Numbered from the stretch's first letter, positions 1-8,523 are shown. The stretch: 32,747 nucleotides of DNA from an uncultured Clostridia bacterium (GCA_945923775.1 CAMELR010000029.1:1-32747), one strand, 5' to 3'. Notes: a model not told the origin generated them from the sequence alone. Numbers and translations are program-made.

Positions 1-71
1 AACGTATGGCTTGATTTTGGGGGAAAGTGTTACAATTTTGCTTGACAAGAACACACGGCTAAACTCCAAAA

Positions 72-113
72 GCGCTAAAGGGGTGTGGGGGAAAACAAGA
101 GTTTTCCCCCACA
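72..113. repeat. Dispersed hairpin module, copy 1
   Basis: These 42 bases occur identically at 14273-14314. The core is a perfect 13-bp inverted repeat (TGTGGGGGAAAAC at 84-96, loop AAGA, complement at 101-113). Similarity continues weakly to the left, with a TAAAC motif before both copies. This is probably the right part of a longer element whose left end lies outside or is degraded. The module is non-coding, and no transposase is nearby. Function unknown; it could act as a transcription terminator or as a REP/MITE-like element. Confidence 0.75.
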
Positions 114-142
114 AGTAACATATAAAATCTAGCTGCGCCTAT

Positions 143-175
143 CTTCCGAAACAGTCCAGTGGACTGTTTCGGAAG
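143..175. repeat. Perfect 16-bp inverted repeat
   Basis: The arms CTTCCGAAACAGTCCA and TGGACTGTTTCGGAAG are exact complements around a single central G. It lies 65 bp beyond the stop of the permease gene (minus strand). There is no clear U-tract on either side, so a canonical intrinsic terminator is not certain. It may be the 3' structure of the ABC transporter transcript or another dispersed palindrome. Confidence 0.7.
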
Positions 176-239
176 CATAATGCACCAACAAACAACAATT
201 CGTCAACCTTTGAATTCCCACCAAATTGAGCAAAAATCA

Positions 240-1085
240 TCAGAACTCCGGCTTGTCTTCCTGATTATTGATCTTCTTGCTCTTGATAACTGAAAGCGTA
301 AGAATAAACATCATAACGGCAATTACCACTGAAAGCACTATTCCCACGATTATGCTCGCAGCGTTATCGGCAAGCACGAAGTCATCGCGGAACATCTCGC
401 CTATAACAAGCGACCGCAGAGTCAGCGGGTGGAACTTCGTAAGGTCAAGCGACATAAGTATCATCTGCATTATCGACACGCCAATGTACATAAACACCGT
501 AACAATACCGGGTCTGCTGGTGAAAAGCCCTATCGACATGTATACCGCCGTAAAGAACGCCATATACACCGCGCACAGGAACGCCGCAAGCAGCACCATT
601 CCGCCGCTGACTTTTCCGTCCGTGAACAGCAAGTTGCACAGACCGCCGGAAATCAGCGCCGCCAGAAATCCGGTCACGAAAACCGTTCCGGGGTACATTA
701 CGTACTTCGGGATAAGGTAGCTGAACGTGTCCAGTCCCGAACAGGACGGGATTATCGTGGCGCGCTTTTTCTGTTCGCCGCCGCATGGGGACATCAGTAT
801 CAGCATGATTATCAGCAGTGAGGTCGCGCACAGGTCTGCCATCGTGCCGGCGAAAACGGAGCCAGCGTTTTCGAACAGCATTCCGAGGCTGTTTTCGATA
901 TCCACCGCGCCGCCTATCGCACCGTACATATCCGTATCGGTCAGACTGCCGAGCAGCGCGTTCATCGCCCAGTACATCAGCGGATCCGCCAGTGAGAAGG
1001 AAACCGTCGCGATCAGTATTCCCCACAGCCTGAACGTCCTGGAAAACTGGAACCATTCCTTTTTAAAGCCAGCCTTAATCTGCAT
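240..1085 (-). CDS. ABC-2 type transporter permease
   Basis: This 281-residue membrane protein is predicted to form the membrane channel of an ABC exporter with the ATPase encoded just upstream. Hydrophobic stretches follow a short basic N-terminus (starting MQIKAGFKKEW), giving roughly six membrane segments, and the C-terminus ends in a charged, lysine-rich tail. The ATG at 1085 is chosen because it overlaps the ATPase stop codon by 11 nt, the usual translational coupling for such pairs. The open frame continues upstream to 1232, but that part is out-of-frame ATPase sequence. The substrate cannot be read from the sequence. The family is bacitracin/lantibiotic- or YtrC-like ABC-2 in a broad sense. 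Confidence 0.8.
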   Translation of the reverse strand: MQIKAGFKKEWFQFSRTFRLWGILIATVSFSLADPLMYWAMNALLGSLTDTDMYGAIGGAVDIENSLGMLFENAGSVFAGTMADLCATSLLIIMLILMSPCGGEQKKRATIIPSCSGLDTFSYLIPKYVMYPGTVFVTGFLAALISGGLCNLLFTDGKVSGGMVLLAAFLCAVYMAFFTAVYMSIGLFTSRPGIVTVFMYIGVSIMQMILMSLDLTKFHPLTLRSLVIGEMFRDDFVLADNAASIIVGIVLSVVIAVMMFILTLSVIKSKKINNQEDKPEF

Positions 1086-1974
1086 TTGCGCCCACCACCA
1101 TTCTGAAAACTTCTTCAAGGCTCGCAGTGCCGATGCTGAAGGTGTCCACCGCCGCGCCGTTCTCCGCGAGAAGCTGTATAAGCCGCCGCGAGGTCTCCTC
1201 CGCGTTCTCCGTGCCGAATCTGAACTGACCATTCAGGTCGTTGAACTCCGCACGGGCGTAGTTCACCGTCAGCAGTTTGATTTTAAGGTCGTCGGTAAGC
1301 CCGCGCACCGAAAGATGTATCACGTCGCCGCCGTGCTTGCGCAGGATATCCGTCAGGTACCCTTCCTCGGCGAGCCTGCCGTTTGTCATTATTCCGATTC
1401 TGTTCGCGACGCGCTCAACATCGGACAGAATATGCGTTGAAAGCACGATGGTGCTTCCCATGCTCTTGAGGCGCTCGATTATCGAGATGACTTCGGCTCT
1501 GCCCTCGGGGTCCAGCGCAGACGTCGGCTCGTCGAATATTAGCAGCTCCGGGTCGCCGATTATTGCCGCGCCCATTCCCAGACGCTGGGTCATTCCGCGG
1601 GAATAGCCCTTCGCGCGGCGGTCTGCCGCCTTCGTCAGCCCTACGATATCAAGCACTTCGTTTACGCGGTGCTTCACATCGCCCTGATAATTCGTGCATG
1701 CGGCAATGTACTCGAGGTATTCCCGGGAGGTCATGTAGCCGTATATCGTCGGGCTTTCCGGAAGGTACCCCACCTTTACCGGCCTGCCGTTGCCGAGAAT
1801 TATCTCGCCCTCGTCCTTCGGGATTATGTTCGTGATAATGTTCATCGTGGTGGTCTTGCCGCAGCCGTTCCGCCCGAGGAAGCCGTAAACGTCGCCCTTC
1901 TCTATATCCATGCTGAGACCTCTCAGCACGGAGAATGAGCCATATTTCTTGTACAGATTGCGTATTCTGACCAA
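1075..1974 (-). CDS. ABC transporter ATP-binding protein
   Basis: Nucleotide-binding subunit of an ABC exporter, about 299 residues. It shows Walker A (GRNGCGKTT), the signature YSRGMTQRL, Walker B with LLIFDEPTSALD, and a switch histidine in STHILSD. A C-terminal extension of about 80 residues is usual for drug/lantibiotic-type ATPases. The frame is open to an ATG at 1995, but that ATG has no Shine-Dalgarno. A TTG at 1974, preceded by AAAGGGTGA at normal spacing and giving a protein starting MVRIRNLYKKYG, fits the family better. It overlaps the permease gene and shares its promoter at 2012-2040. The start choice is inference. Confidence 0.85.
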   Translation of the reverse strand: MVRIRNLYKKYGSFSVLRGLSMDIEKGDVYGFLGRNGCGKTTTMNIITNIIPKDEGEIILGNGRPVKVGYLPESPTIYGYMTSREYLEYIAACTNYQGDVKHRVNEVLDIVGLTKAADRRAKGYSRGMTQRLGMGAAIIGDPELLIFDEPTSALDPEGRAEVISIIERLKSMGSTIVLSTHILSDVERVANRIGIMTNGRLAEEGYLTDILRKHGGDVIHLSVRGLTDDLKIKLLTVNYARAEFNDLNGQFRFGTENAEETSRRLIQLLAENGAAVDTFSIGTASLEEVFRMVVGANAD

Positions 1975-2000
1975 TTCGTTCACCCTTTCCCACATTAATG

Positions 2001-2040
2001 TGTATATACAAATTTTACATTATTTAAATTGGTTTGTCAA
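2001..2040 (-). promoter_or_regulatory. Promoter of the ABC operon with palindromic site
   Basis: On the minus strand TTGACA (2040-2035), 17 bp, then TAAAAT (2017-2012) forms a near-consensus sigma-A promoter. Immediately downstream, TGTATATACA (2001-2010) is a perfect 10-bp palindrome. YtrA-type GntR regulators often control such ABC operons through AT-rich palindromes of this look, so it is a candidate operator. No GntR gene is present in the window. Confidence 0.7.
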
Positions 2041-2082
2041 TAGATTTCACGCAATTAACTCAATGCACCGAAAACTGTGGCG

Positions 2083-2118
2083 AAAAACAGAAAAACCCCC
2101 GCCGGAAACCGACAGGGG
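2083..2118 (-). terminator. Intrinsic terminator of rpmB
   Basis: Read on the minus strand, CCCCTGTCGG and CCGGCGGGGG pair into a 10-bp stem (two G-U pairs, loop TTT), followed by TTTTTCTGTTTTT. It lies about 40 nt after the rpmB stop codon. Confidence 0.85.
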
Positions 2119-2158
2119 AACTTTTCTGTAACCAATAACTTAACGTCAATAAGTTAGA

Positions 2159-2347
2159 TCAAACTGCTCTCTGAACCAGACCGGAGCGCAGGCAGCGTGT
2201 GCAAGCGTTTACTCTGCAAGGAGTACCGTTTACGATCGCCTTTACCTTCTTGACATTGGGCTTATAGGTTCTGTTGCTGCGTCTATGGGAGTGGGATACC
2301 TTGATACCGAAGGTAACGCTCTTGCCGCAGATTTCACATTTTGCCAT
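2159..2347 (-). CDS. rpmB: 50S ribosomal protein L28
   Basis: The 62-residue protein begins MAKCEICGKSVTFG and ends CLRSGLVQRAV, typical of L28, a small basic protein of the large ribosomal subunit. Cysteine pairs CEIC and CTRC are present, as in zinc-binding (C+) L28 forms. The start at 2347 is preceded by AGGTAGGTG; an in-frame ATG nine bases upstream has poorer spacing. It is a single-gene transcription unit with its own promoter (2398-2426) and terminator (2083-2118). Confidence 0.95.
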   Translation of the reverse strand: MAKCEICGKSVTFGIKVSHSHRRSNRTYKPNVKKVKAIVNGTPCRVNACTRCLRSGLVQRAV

Positions 2348-2397
2348 TTGAAGCACCTACCTCTCTTGTAGTAGTGAATTTTTCAGTAACGTATAAT

Positions 2398-2426
2398 ATT
2401 TTATCAGAAACAGCGGAAAATTGCAA
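2398..2426 (-). promoter_or_regulatory. Promoter of rpmB
   Basis: On the minus strand TTGCAA (2426-2421), a 17-bp spacer and TAAAAT (2403-2398) lie about 50 bp upstream of the rpmB start. Confidence 0.65.
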
Positions 2427-2558
2427 GTGCTTATTTGCTGCTATCAGAAATTTTGTAGAACACGACAATAATGCCGCCAAATTTCATCTGAATAACCGGC
2501 AAAATAACGAAACAATTTGTAATACTGCTCCGAGAAATTATACTTTGAGTATTAAAAA

Positions 2559-3557
2559 TTACAGCGTAAGGAATCCTACCTTCTTCTGTACCTTCTGAAG
2601 GGTCTTTCTGGAAGCCTTGAACGCCTTTTCAGCGCCCTTCTTCATGCAGTCCTCAAGGTATGCCTTGTCTGCGAAAACACGCTTGAACTCAGCCTGCATG
2701 GGAGCCAGCATATCCGCTACAGCCTCGCCGACTGCGGTCTTGAAATCGCCGTAGCCCTTGCCTGCGAACTCTGCCTCTATCTCCTCGAAGGACTTGTTTG
2801 TAACTGCGGAGTATATAGACATCAGGTTGACTATGCCGTCCTTGCCTTCCTTGGCGCAAACGACTGTGTCGCTGTCGGTGACTGCGCGCTTGAACTTGCG
2901 AATGATCGTATCCTTGTCGTCGAGTATCCATACGCTGGCGTTGGGGTTCTCGTCGGACTTGGACATCTTCTTGGTCGGCTCCTGGAGCGACATTACCTTC
3001 GCGGTGGTCTTGGTGATGTAGCCGTCGGGCATGGTGAATACGTCGCCGTAAATGCCGTTGAAACGCTGCGCAACGTTTCTCGCAAGCTCCAGGTGCTGCT
3101 TCTGGTCAATTCCTACGGGAACGAGATCAGCCTGATACAGCAGGATATCCGCAGCCATCAGAACAGGGTAGGTGAACAGACCGGCGTTGATGTTGTCGGG
3201 GTGCTTTGCGGACTTATCCTTGAACTGCGTCATTCTGGAAAGCTCTCCGAACTGGGTGTAGCAGGAAAGGATCCAGCTAAGCTCGGCGTGGTTGGGGTTG
3301 TGACCCTGCACGAACAGCGTGGACTTCTCCGGATCAAGACCCGCAGCGATAAGCAGCGCGTAGCTTTCCTTGATCTGGTTGCGGAGCTTCACGGGGTCCT
3401 GCCTTACGGTGATGGAGTGCAGGTCTGCAATGCCGAAATAGCAGTTGTAGTCGTTCTGGAGCTTTACCCAGTTCTGCATAGCGCCGAGGTAGTTGCCCAG
3501 GTGGGGAGTATTCGTCGGCTGAATGAGGCTCAGCATATTTTTCTTCTGTTCTTCCAT
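2559..3557 (-). CDS. trpS: Tryptophanyl-tRNA synthetase
   Basis: Class I aminoacyl-tRNA synthetase of 332 residues that charges tRNA-Trp with tryptophan. The ATP-binding HIGH-type motif is PTNTPHLGN near residue 14, and the KMSKS loop is intact (KKMSKSDENPNAS, about residues 195-200). Length matches bacterial TrpRS. The start at 3557 follows AAAGGA. The frame stays open upstream to 3704, but that part is the T-box leader, not protein. Expression is controlled by the T-box riboswitch at 3582-3956. No obvious intrinsic terminator is seen downstream, only a weak inverted repeat of TAATACT around 2520-2554. Confidence 0.96.
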   Translation of the reverse strand: MEEQKKNMLSLIQPTNTPHLGNYLGAMQNWVKLQNDYNCYFGIADLHSITVRQDPVKLRNQIKESYALLIAAGLDPEKSTLFVQGHNPNHAELSWILSCYTQFGELSRMTQFKDKSAKHPDNINAGLFTYPVLMAADILLYQADLVPVGIDQKQHLELARNVAQRFNGIYGDVFTMPDGYITKTTAKVMSLQEPTKKMSKSDENPNASVWILDDKDTIIRKFKRAVTDSDTVVCAKEGKDGIVNLMSIYSAVTNKSFEEIEAEFAGKGYGDFKTAVGEAVADMLAPMQAEFKRVFADKAYLEDCMKKGAEKAFKASRKTLQKVQKKVGFLTL

Positions 3558-3581
3558 GATGATTTCCTTTCTCCGAAAGCC

Positions 3582-3956
3582 GGAACAAACAAAACTCCGC
3601 CCTCGCGGCAGAATACATCTGCCATAAGGACGGAGTGATAATTCAACACCGCGTTGCCACCTTAATTCACGGGAACCTCCCGTGCTCTCTATGGATACTT
3701 CCATATCCCCGCAATTAACGCTTGCTGCACGTCGCAGAATACTCGGCTAAGCTTTGCGCCGCCTTTGGCTGCGCCCTCTACGGTCCATTTGTATACCCGG
3801 CGTTCTGCGGCGTTCCCAGCTGAAATGGCGTAGCCCGCCATAACTCGCCGCTCTCTGTGAGTGCCACGGATATTTTTATCTCCGTATCATCGGTTTCAAG
3901 GGCATATTCGTTTGTTATCAATATTCTTTGATCCGCACTTCCTGCGGTCTTTTCAT
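3582..3956 (-). ncRNA. T-box riboswitch of trpS
   Basis: The leader on the minus strand carries the T-box core AAGGTGGCAACGCGG (3664-3650). Before it are an AGAGAGC motif and a 7-bp hairpin (CACGGGA/TCCCGTG). After it is a terminator: ACTCCGTCC pairs with GGGCGGAGT (one G-U), with inner stem GGCAGA/TCTGCC, followed by TTTTG. Uncharged tRNA would bind the core and favour the antiterminator. The specifier codon should be UGG; the candidate at 3787-3785 (AAATGGACCG) is inference, because stem I was not folded. A 62-codon open frame across this leader is judged incidental. Confidence 0.9.
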
Positions 3957-3985
3957 ATTTTATCACAAAGCTCCTGATTTGTCAA
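3957..3985 (-). promoter_or_regulatory. Promoter of the trpS T-box transcript
   Basis: TTGACA (3985-3980), 17 bp, TAAAAT (3962-3957) on the minus strand. The -35 begins only four bases after the stop codon of the upstream DUF389 gene, so the two units are nearly fused. Confidence 0.85.
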
Positions 3986-3989
3986 GAGT

Positions 3990-5465
3990 TCATTCCACCG
4001 GGATACCTTCTTCCGCTGTGCCTGCCTCATCGGTCGCAGGCTCCGGCTCCAGGACGTTTACACGAACCTCTGCGCGGCTGCTTCCGGTCTCGGCGGCGAG
4101 CCAGTTTTCAAGCAGCTTCTGCGCCGCGGCGTCCTGCGGCTCGGTGGAATCCGCAAGGAGCAGCGCATGCTCTCCGGAGCTGTCGGTAACGCTTCCGCAG
4201 CGGATATTGCTCAGCTCCGGGAAAATCTTCACAGCCTTCGCGGTCACGGCGGCGTAGTCTACCGTGCTCTTCAGCTCGGAATTTTCGGTTTTCAGCCCGG
4301 AAAGCTCCTGTTCCTTTTCAGAGAGCTGCTGCTCAAGCTCGTTTATGCGGTTTTCCTGGAGGGCTATGGTGATCTTATCGCCGCTGTCCTCGTTGGTGCC
4401 TGCGTCAACGATGTTGTTCTGAGTTACGCTCAGCGTGTAGCCGTCAAGCCCGTATTTCGGCATGTCCTGCTCCAGCATGGATATCACATCGTCTGAGATA
4501 GGCGTGCCGACCAGCGACACCGATATCATGTGAGCGCTCTTGTCGGCGCTGCTCTTTACCAGGGAGGTGTTCGGGAATACGAACTCGCTGTTAAGGTATG
4601 TGGATATGTTTTTATCCATGATGGAGCCGTATACCGTGGAAGCCCCGAAGAACACGCTCGGCACAGCCGCGACGATTGTTATCGCAGCAACGGCGCGATT
4701 TATGGCCTTCTGCTTCTTGTCGCTGACGTTGCGGTGGTACGGCACGCGCAGCATCATGGTGACTATCATAGTAGAGAGCGAGATAAACAGCGTATTTATC
4801 AAGAACAGATAAAACGCGCCGAGGAAGAACGACGGCTGACCGGAGGCGATGCCATAACCCGCAGTACAGAGCGGAGGCATGAGCGCCGTAGCTATAGCCA
4901 CGCCCGGGATAACGTTGCCCTTTTTCTCGCGGGTGTTTCCGATGGCGCCGGCGATACCGCCGAAAAGCGCTATCAGGACGTCCCAGATGGTGGGGCTGGT
5001 GCGGGCTATCATCTCCGCGGTGGGCGTGTCGATCGGGGTGATCAGGAAGTACACAGTGGAGCTTATCAGGCTTATCACGACCTGAGTTCCGAAGCGCAGC
5101 AGCGCTCTCCGCAGCAGCCGCAGGTCGCGCACCGCAAGGGAGTAACCCATCGTCATGATCCCGCTCATCAGCGGGGATATCAGCATCGCGCCGATGATGA
5201 CCGCCGTGGAGTTCATGTTCAGACCTATCGACGCGATGAGCGCCGCAAGGCACAGTATCCACATGTTAGGTCCGTGAATTACTGTGTTTTCCAGCATCAT
5301 TTCGTCGATTTCCTCGTAGCTCATCATGCCGTCGTGCATGTTCAGCATGTCGGCTACGAACTTGCGCACTCCGGTGCGCTTTTCTTTCATTTCCTTGCGC
5401 TTTTCCTTGATCTCTTTATGTATGCCTCTGTCTATCTCGTCGGCTTTTTCTGTTTCTTTGCTCAT
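3990..5465 (-). CDS. DUF389 family membrane protein
   Basis: This 491-residue protein of the DUF389 family has unknown biochemical function. A charged, lysine/glutamate-rich cytoplasmic N-terminus (about 45 residues) precedes several hydrophobic segments from about residue 65 to 270, with conserved-looking glycine-rich stretches such as STAVIIGAMLISPLMSGIM and GVAIATALMPPLCTAGYG. After the last membrane segment comes an extracytoplasmic region with a predicted coiled coil (NELEQQLSEKEQELSGLK) and an acidic tail. The start at 5465 follows AAGAAGGTG. It is a single-gene unit with its own promoter, divergent from the aminotransferase. I do not assign a substrate. Confidence 0.85.
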   Translation of the reverse strand: MSKETEKADEIDRGIHKEIKEKRKEMKEKRTGVRKFVADMLNMHDGMMSYEEIDEMMLENTVIHGPNMWILCLAALIASIGLNMNSTAVIIGAMLISPLMSGIMTMGYSLAVRDLRLLRRALLRFGTQVVISLISSTVYFLITPIDTPTAEMIARTSPTIWDVLIALFGGIAGAIGNTREKKGNVIPGVAIATALMPPLCTAGYGIASGQPSFFLGAFYLFLINTLFISLSTMIVTMMLRVPYHRNVSDKKQKAINRAVAAITIVAAVPSVFFGASTVYGSIMDKNISTYLNSEFVFPNTSLVKSSADKSAHMISVSLVGTPISDDVISMLEQDMPKYGLDGYTLSVTQNNIVDAGTNEDSGDKITIALQENRINELEQQLSEKEQELSGLKTENSELKSTVDYAAVTAKAVKIFPELSNIRCGSVTDSSGEHALLLADSTEPQDAAAQKLLENWLAAETGSSRAEVRVNVLEPEPATDEAGTAEEGIPVE

Positions 5466-5494
5466 TACGACACCTTCTTGAATAAATTTCCTAC

Positions 5495-5524
5495 ATTATA
5501 GCACGGCGGGGGGCAAAAAGTCAA
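5495..5524 (-). promoter_or_regulatory. Promoter of the DUF389 gene
   Basis: On the minus strand TTGACT (5524-5519), an 18-bp spacer and TATAAT (5500-5495). It is arranged back-to-back with the plus-strand promoter at 5556-5584. Confidence 0.75.
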
Positions 5525-5555
5525 CAACGTTTTGCTCTTTCCTGTGGAATACCGC

Positions 5556-5584
5556 TTTACAATACCGCGAGGTTGTGATATAAT
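5556..5584 (+). promoter_or_regulatory. Promoter of the aminotransferase-kinase gene run
   Basis: TTTACA (5556-5561), a 17-bp spacer and TATAAT (5579-5584), about 38 bp upstream of the aminotransferase start codon. Confidence 0.8.
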
Positions 5585-5621
5585 TATAGAGTATAGATTC
5601 TTCCAGAAAGGACGACATAAA

Positions 5622-6809
5622 ATGTTAAAGCCATTTTCCGACCGCGTATCCGGCTTACAGCCTTCCGCGATACGCGAGATACTTAAATTTACCGCAGATC
5701 CCGAAGTCATCAGCTTCGCCGCAGGAAACCCTGCGCCGGAGGCGTTCCCGGTAGAGACCATCGCGAAGCTCTCCGCTGACATCTTCCGCGAGGAGCCGAT
5801 AAACGCATTGCAGTACTCCATCACCGAGGGCTACCCGAAGCTCCGCGAGTGGCTGAAGTCCGACCTCACAAAAAAGGGGCTGTTCCATGATGGCGACCAG
5901 GTAGTCATTACCAGCGGAGCACAGCAGGCTATCGAAACCACCGCGAAGATACTCTGCAACGAGGGCGATGTGATAATCTGCGAGGATCCGGCGTTCGTAG
6001 GCTCGCTGAATGCGTTCAGGAGCTACGGTGTCAAGCTGGTGGGAGTTCCGATGGACGACGACGGAATGAAGCCCGAAAGCCTTGAGGAAGCCCTCAGATC
6101 CAACCCCACCACAAAGTTCATCTACACTATCCCGAACTTCCAGAACCCCACCGGCAGGACGACTACCCTCCAGCGCCGTAAGGAAATACTCGCCCTTGCT
6201 GAAAAGTACGGCGTGTACATACTGGAGGACAATCCCTACGGAGCGCTCCGCTTCGAGGGCGAGGACGTGAAGTCCATCAAGGAGCTTGACACAAAGGGCA
6301 ACGTGCTTTACTGCGGAACATTCTCCAAGACCCTGGCTCCCGGACTGCGCGTAGGCTACCTGCTGGGCGCGTCCGACGTTGTATCGAAGGCGGTCGTAGG
6401 TCTCCAGACAAGCACCGTGCACACCAACATCTGGGCGCAGATGCTGACCTACCGCTTCCTCACCAACGTTGATTTCGACGAGCATCTGAAGAAGCTCCAG
6501 GCTATCTACCGCCACAAGTGCCATCTTATGCTCGAGGGGCTCGAAAAGGAACTTCCGGATTTCATCAGCTTCACACACCCGCAGGGAGGTCTGTTCATCT
6601 GGGCGACCCTGCCGGATAAATACGACATGAATGCTTTCTGCAAGGGAGCTGTCGAGCGCAAGGTAGCCGTTGTCCCCGGAAACGCGTTCTGCTCTGATGA
6701 GAGCGCCGTTTCCCACTCCTTCCGCCTGAATTTCTCCACCCCGACCGACGAGCAGATCGAAAAGGGCGTGAAGATACTCGGCGCGGCGGCAAAGGAGCTT
6801 TTAAAGTAA
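5622..6809 (+). CDS. PLP-dependent aminotransferase, class I/II fold
   Basis: This 395-residue cytoplasmic enzyme moves amino groups between an amino acid and a 2-oxo acid. It belongs to the Aro8/LysN-like group (2-aminoadipate / broad-specificity aminotransferases). Visible features are PNFQNPTG (Asn175), LEDNPYG (Asp203), the Schiff-base lysine Lys236 in GTFSKTLAPGLRVGY with Arg243, and HPQGGLFIW near residue 320. It has no GntR DNA-binding domain, so it is not a MocR regulator. The start follows AAAGGA, and an in-frame ATG 90 bases upstream lies before the promoter -35. The next gene starts 31 bp downstream on the same strand, so co-transcription with the signalling genes is possible. The exact substrate is unknown. 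Confidence 0.88.
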   Translation: MLKPFSDRVSGLQPSAIREILKFTADPEVISFAAGNPAPEAFPVETIAKLSADIFREEPINALQYSITEGYPKLREWLKSDLTKKGLFHDGDQVVITSGAQQAIETTAKILCNEGDVIICEDPAFVGSLNAFRSYGVKLVGVPMDDDGMKPESLEEALRSNPTTKFIYTIPNFQNPTGRTTTLQRRKEILALAEKYGVYILEDNPYGALRFEGEDVKSIKELDTKGNVLYCGTFSKTLAPGLRVGYLLGASDVVSKAVVGLQTSTVHTNIWAQMLTYRFLTNVDFDEHLKKLQAIYRHKCHLMLEGLEKELPDFISFTHPQGGLFIWATLPDKYDMNAFCKGAVERKVAVVPGNAFCSDESAVSHSFRLNFSTPTDEQIEKGVKILGAAAKELLK

Positions 6810-6840
6810 TTTTAGCATTTCAGACGGGAGGTGAGTCTGC

Positions 6841-8157
6841 ATGGTATGCGGAAAATGCGGCAAGGCGTTTGACGAGAGCGCACAGGCGATAGAGGGAAGC
6901 TGTCCGTTCTGCAAGACGGTGCACACCCCCGAAGGCGACCCTATCCGCGAGCTTAAAGGGATACTGACCTACATAGCGCAGCACTTCGGCGAAAAGACCC
7001 TTCTCGACCGCCGCCGCACCGACGCGCTTATAGCCGATATCTTCCCGAAGGAGACCGCCGCGCGCCGCCTGTGCTACGTTGCGCTCTACGACGGCTGCGC
7101 GCAGAAGCTGTGGACGGTGCGGGGCAAGCCGTTCGAGGTGCGCTCCGCCGCTGCGGCAAGGTGCGTTAAGTCGCTGAGGGACGAGATCGGGCTGAAGGGG
7201 CGCTCCGCCGCTTCAGCAGTGGAGGCAGTCGCGGAAGCCCTTGGCTGCGACATCGCGTTCAGAATGGAGGCTCCGCCCTCCGCCGCAGAGACTGAAAGCC
7301 GCAAGAACATCACCGACAGCGCGGAGCAGTACAGCCTGGGACGGCACTTCGACCGCATAAAGGACTACAGCAGGGCGCTGTACTGGTTCGTTCAGTCGGC
7401 TCAGCAGGACTGCGCCGAAGCGGAATACTACGTCGGGTTCTACCTCATGGAGGGCAGGGGCGGCACGCAGGACGTCAAGACCGCCCGGGAATGGTTCCTG
7501 AGAGCGGCTGAAAACGGCGTCCCCGCCGCGCAGTACATGACCGGATACTTCTACGCCGAGGGCATAGCCTGCGAGCTTAACGAGGGCGCCGCATTCGAGT
7601 GGTTCCTGCGCTCTGCAAAGCAGGGCTACGAGGAAGCCATAAAGGTGATAGCGCTGAGCTACGAAACCGGTACGTTCGTCGATGAAAACCCGGAGACCGC
7701 CGCCCGCTGGCGGAAGCTCCTGCCGAACCAGCCCGAAGCCGCAGAGCCGCCTCCCGACGAAGAAACAGAGCCGCCGGAGCCGCTCCCGGACGACGGCGAG
7801 GAGAACTACCAGTCCGCGCGGCGCTGTCTTGCCGAAAAGGACTACACCGGCGCTGCGATGTTCTACCGCCACGCCGCAGAGGCAGGCCACGCGAAGGCTC
7901 AGTGCAGCTACGGAAAGTGCCTGTACCTCGGAAGCGGCGTTGAAAAGAACATTTACGCGGCGTTTTCGTGGTTCTCGAAGGCGGCGGCTCAGGGTCTGGA
8001 CATCGCGCAGTACAATCTCGGCGTTATGTACCTTCGCGGCACCGGCGTTGAAAAAAACCGCTCGGAAGCGAAGCGTTATTTCCGCATGGCGGCTGAAAAC
8101 GGACATTCAGAGGCTGCAAAGGTGCTTGAAAAGCTTGAAAATCAGGAACATAAATGA
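6841..8157 (+). CDS. Zinc-ribbon and Sel1-repeat protein
   Basis: This 438-residue soluble protein starts with a four-cysteine zinc ribbon (CGKC near residues 3-6, CPFC 21-24). A roughly 100-residue region of unknown fold follows, rich in Arg and Ala. Then come Sel1-like tetratricopeptide repeats in two blocks, about residues 160-280 and 325-435 (for example AEYYVGFYLMEGRG and AQYNLGVMYLRGTGVEKN), separated by a Pro/Glu-rich linker. Sel1 repeats scaffold protein complexes. The gene is followed after 15 bp by a TerY-C-like gene and then a kinase, which suggests an adaptor for that kinase. The start follows GGGAGGTGAG. The specific partner is inference. Confidence 0.85.
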   Translation: MVCGKCGKAFDESAQAIEGSCPFCKTVHTPEGDPIRELKGILTYIAQHFGEKTLLDRRRTDALIADIFPKETAARRLCYVALYDGCAQKLWTVRGKPFEVRSAAAARCVKSLRDEIGLKGRSAASAVEAVAEALGCDIAFRMEAPPSAAETESRKNITDSAEQYSLGRHFDRIKDYSRALYWFVQSAQQDCAEAEYYVGFYLMEGRGGTQDVKTAREWFLRAAENGVPAAQYMTGYFYAEGIACELNEGAAFEWFLRSAKQGYEEAIKVIALSYETGTFVDENPETAARWRKLLPNQPEAAEPPPDEETEPPEPLPDDGEENYQSARRCLAEKDYTGAAMFYRHAAEAGHAKAQCSYGKCLYLGSGVEKNIYAAFSWFSKAAAQGLDIAQYNLGVMYLRGTGVEKNRSEAKRYFRMAAENGHSEAAKVLEKLENQEHK

Positions 8158-8172
8158 TCGGAGGAAAACAGA

Positions 8173-8523
8173 GTGAAAGCAGCAGTTATCCTTACAAAAT
8201 GCAAGAACGACCACGCACTGTTCGGCATACGCACGGAGCAGCGCGAGGACGGCGGCTGGTACGCTACGTGGGCGTTCAAGGTGTCGGAGCAGACCGCCGA
8301 GCGCGAGAAGTTCGGCGATACTAAGATAAGCGGAAATATCTACATCACAACGGAGTACCCTTCCTGCCCCTACTGCGGCGCGAAGGGGTTCTTCCAGTGC
8401 GCGGAGTGCGGCAGGACCACCTGCTGGAACGGCGAGACTGAAACGGTATGCGAGTGGTGCGGCAACGAAGCTGAGACCGCAGCAGAGGAGAAGTTCGACT
8501 CCATCACCGGAGGCGGCTTCTGA
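8173..8523 (+). CDS. Small multi-cysteine protein, TerY-C-like
   Basis: This 116-residue protein has a GTG start after GGAGG. The C-terminal half holds seven ordered cysteines: CPYC (65-68), CAEC (76-79), Cys84 and CEWC (93-96), consistent with two metal-binding knuckles. The pattern and context resemble the TerY-C metal-binding domain, which accompanies kinases, PP2C phosphatases and vWA proteins in tellurite-type (Ter) systems. The N-terminal half looks like a short beta-rich domain (WYATWAFKVSEQ). Its stop overlaps the kinase start (TGATG), so the two are probably made together. The family assignment is from memory of the pattern, not from a search. Confidence 0.65.
   Translation: MKAAVILTKCKNDHALFGIRTEQREDGGWYATWAFKVSEQTAEREKFGDTKISGNIYITTEYPSCPYCGAKGFFQCAECGRTTCWNGETETVCEWCGNEAETAAEEKFDSITGGGF

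Noticed and set aside
3778..3966. 62-codon frame upstream of trpS with GTG start and AGGAG
   Set aside because: It overlaps the -10 of the trpS promoter, so its start would not be on that transcript, and the rest lies in the T-box leader.
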